Below are positions 63,701 through 64,000 of a stretch of 64,000 nucleotides of DNA, piece by piece. The notes below the pieces were generated by a model. That model had not been told where the DNA came from and searched no databases. It saw nothing but the letters and a program-made list of their open reading frames with translations. The stretch spans positions 62,001 to 126,000 of the forward strand of contig CAJQOP010000059.1 in NCBI GenBank assembly GCA_905479945.1, read 5' to 3'. Position 1 is the first letter of the stretch. Every line of letters begins with the position of its first letter. A program made the translations under genes and the position numbers. The stretch is from an uncultured Glaciecola sp. GTDB taxonomy: Bacteria > Pseudomonadota > Gammaproteobacteria > Enterobacterales > Alteromonadaceae.

Positions 63701-64000
63701 CTACAGCGGGTAACAAATGACGTGCTCTACTTCGAGGTGAATGCCGAAGGACTCACCAAGATGATGATCATGGTGGCTAGGCGCTAAGCACAATAACGTT
63801 TGATTTTCGTTGTCCAATTTCAGTCGATATAAAATATGAGCCCCTCTGAAGGAACGCCCCACTACTTCGCCTTTTAAAACACTTTCATCTTGGTGCCTTA
63901 AATCATCTGGCCTAACTAACATTTTGGCTAAGCTTCCAATAGGTAAAGTTACATCAGCTGGCAATTTGAAATGCCCCAACTGAGTTTGCAGTTTTAATAG
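63701..64000 (-). CDS. ABC transporter ATPase, C-terminal TOBE region (partial)
   Basis: The frame is open to the window edge, so about 100 C-terminal residues are seen. MLVRPDDL, VVGRSFRGAHILYRLKL and LAPSHHDHHLGESFGI are typical of the TOBE domain of FbpC/PotA-type import ATPases (iron or molybdate/sulfate-like). Substrate not clear from this part. Confidence 0.78.
   Translation of the reverse strand, partial: LLKLQTQLGHFKLPADVTLPIGSLAKMLVRPDDLRHQDESVLKGEVVGRSFRGAHILYRLKLDNENQTLLCLAPSHHDHHLGESFGIHLEVEHVICYPL

Overview
This window reads as chromosomal DNA of a marine gammaproteobacterium, most likely an Alteromonadales / Alteromonadaceae-type organism. The evidence is the AT-leaning composition, a complete ybgC-tolQRAB-pal-cpoB cluster next to ruvCAB, nudB and aspS, a TonB-dependent receptor, several lipoproteins with gammaproteobacterial lipoboxes, and a caa3-type oxidase operon. 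No phage, transposase, CRISPR array or rRNA was found. Species-level identity is not claimed.

Layout. 1-4.9 kb: the end of an Hsp70-like (YegD-type) gene, then a minus-strand operon of two paralogous iron alcohol dehydrogenases, an MFE-2-like SDR and an alpha/beta hydrolase, ending in the decayed 5' stub of a second SDR. 5.2-10 kb: a SYLF lipoprotein, a large membrane-bound winged-helix/TPR regulator, a Cys-rich secreted protein and a porin. 10.4-15.3 kb: a MAPEG protein and a DapA-family lyase, followed by small minus-strand genes separated by three attC-like sites. This looks like a cluster of integron cassettes without an integrase in the window. 15.7 kb: an endonuclease/exonuclease/phosphatase-family lipoprotein. 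17.4-24.5 kb: a cytochrome c oxidase operon (CoxB with two fused cytochrome c domains, CoxA, two CoxC-like subunits, subunit IV, SCO) followed by heme A synthase. 24.5-34 kb: SelO with a terminal Cys-Ser-Ser, a TAXI/YHS pair, a TonB receptor, a VOC protein, a binding-protein-like protein and a diguanylate cyclase. 34-40 kb: a three-gene operon of unknown function, topoisomerase III, a truncated YeeE/YedE-like fragment and an SGNH hydrolase. 40.4-47.9 kb: a secreted protein, a LolD/FtsX-type ABC transporter, a DJ-1/PfpI-TPR protein and a two-component system. 48-51 kb: an OprP-like porin and a repeat lipoprotein. 51.3-64 kb: tRNA-Ser, nadA, tRNA-Lys, the tol-pal cluster, ruvBAC, nudB, aspS and the tail of an ABC ATPase.

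How the genes work together. The oxidase genes form one terminal oxidase with its copper chaperone and heme A synthase. The tol-pal genes form the envelope-constriction machine. The ruv genes form the Holliday-junction resolvasome. The 40.4-47.9 kb block looks like an envelope-stress or export regulon: three promoters in it carry the same 11-bp-phased TTTCAC direct repeat, the arrangement bound by OmpR/PhoB-class regulators, and such a regulator is encoded in the block.

The most notable new signals are this shared operator, a plus-strand promoter/terminator pair between ybgC and ruvB that suggests an unannotated small RNA, the attC cassette cluster, a probable CTG start for nudB, a Pho-box-like repeat before the OprP-like porin, and several gene remnants.
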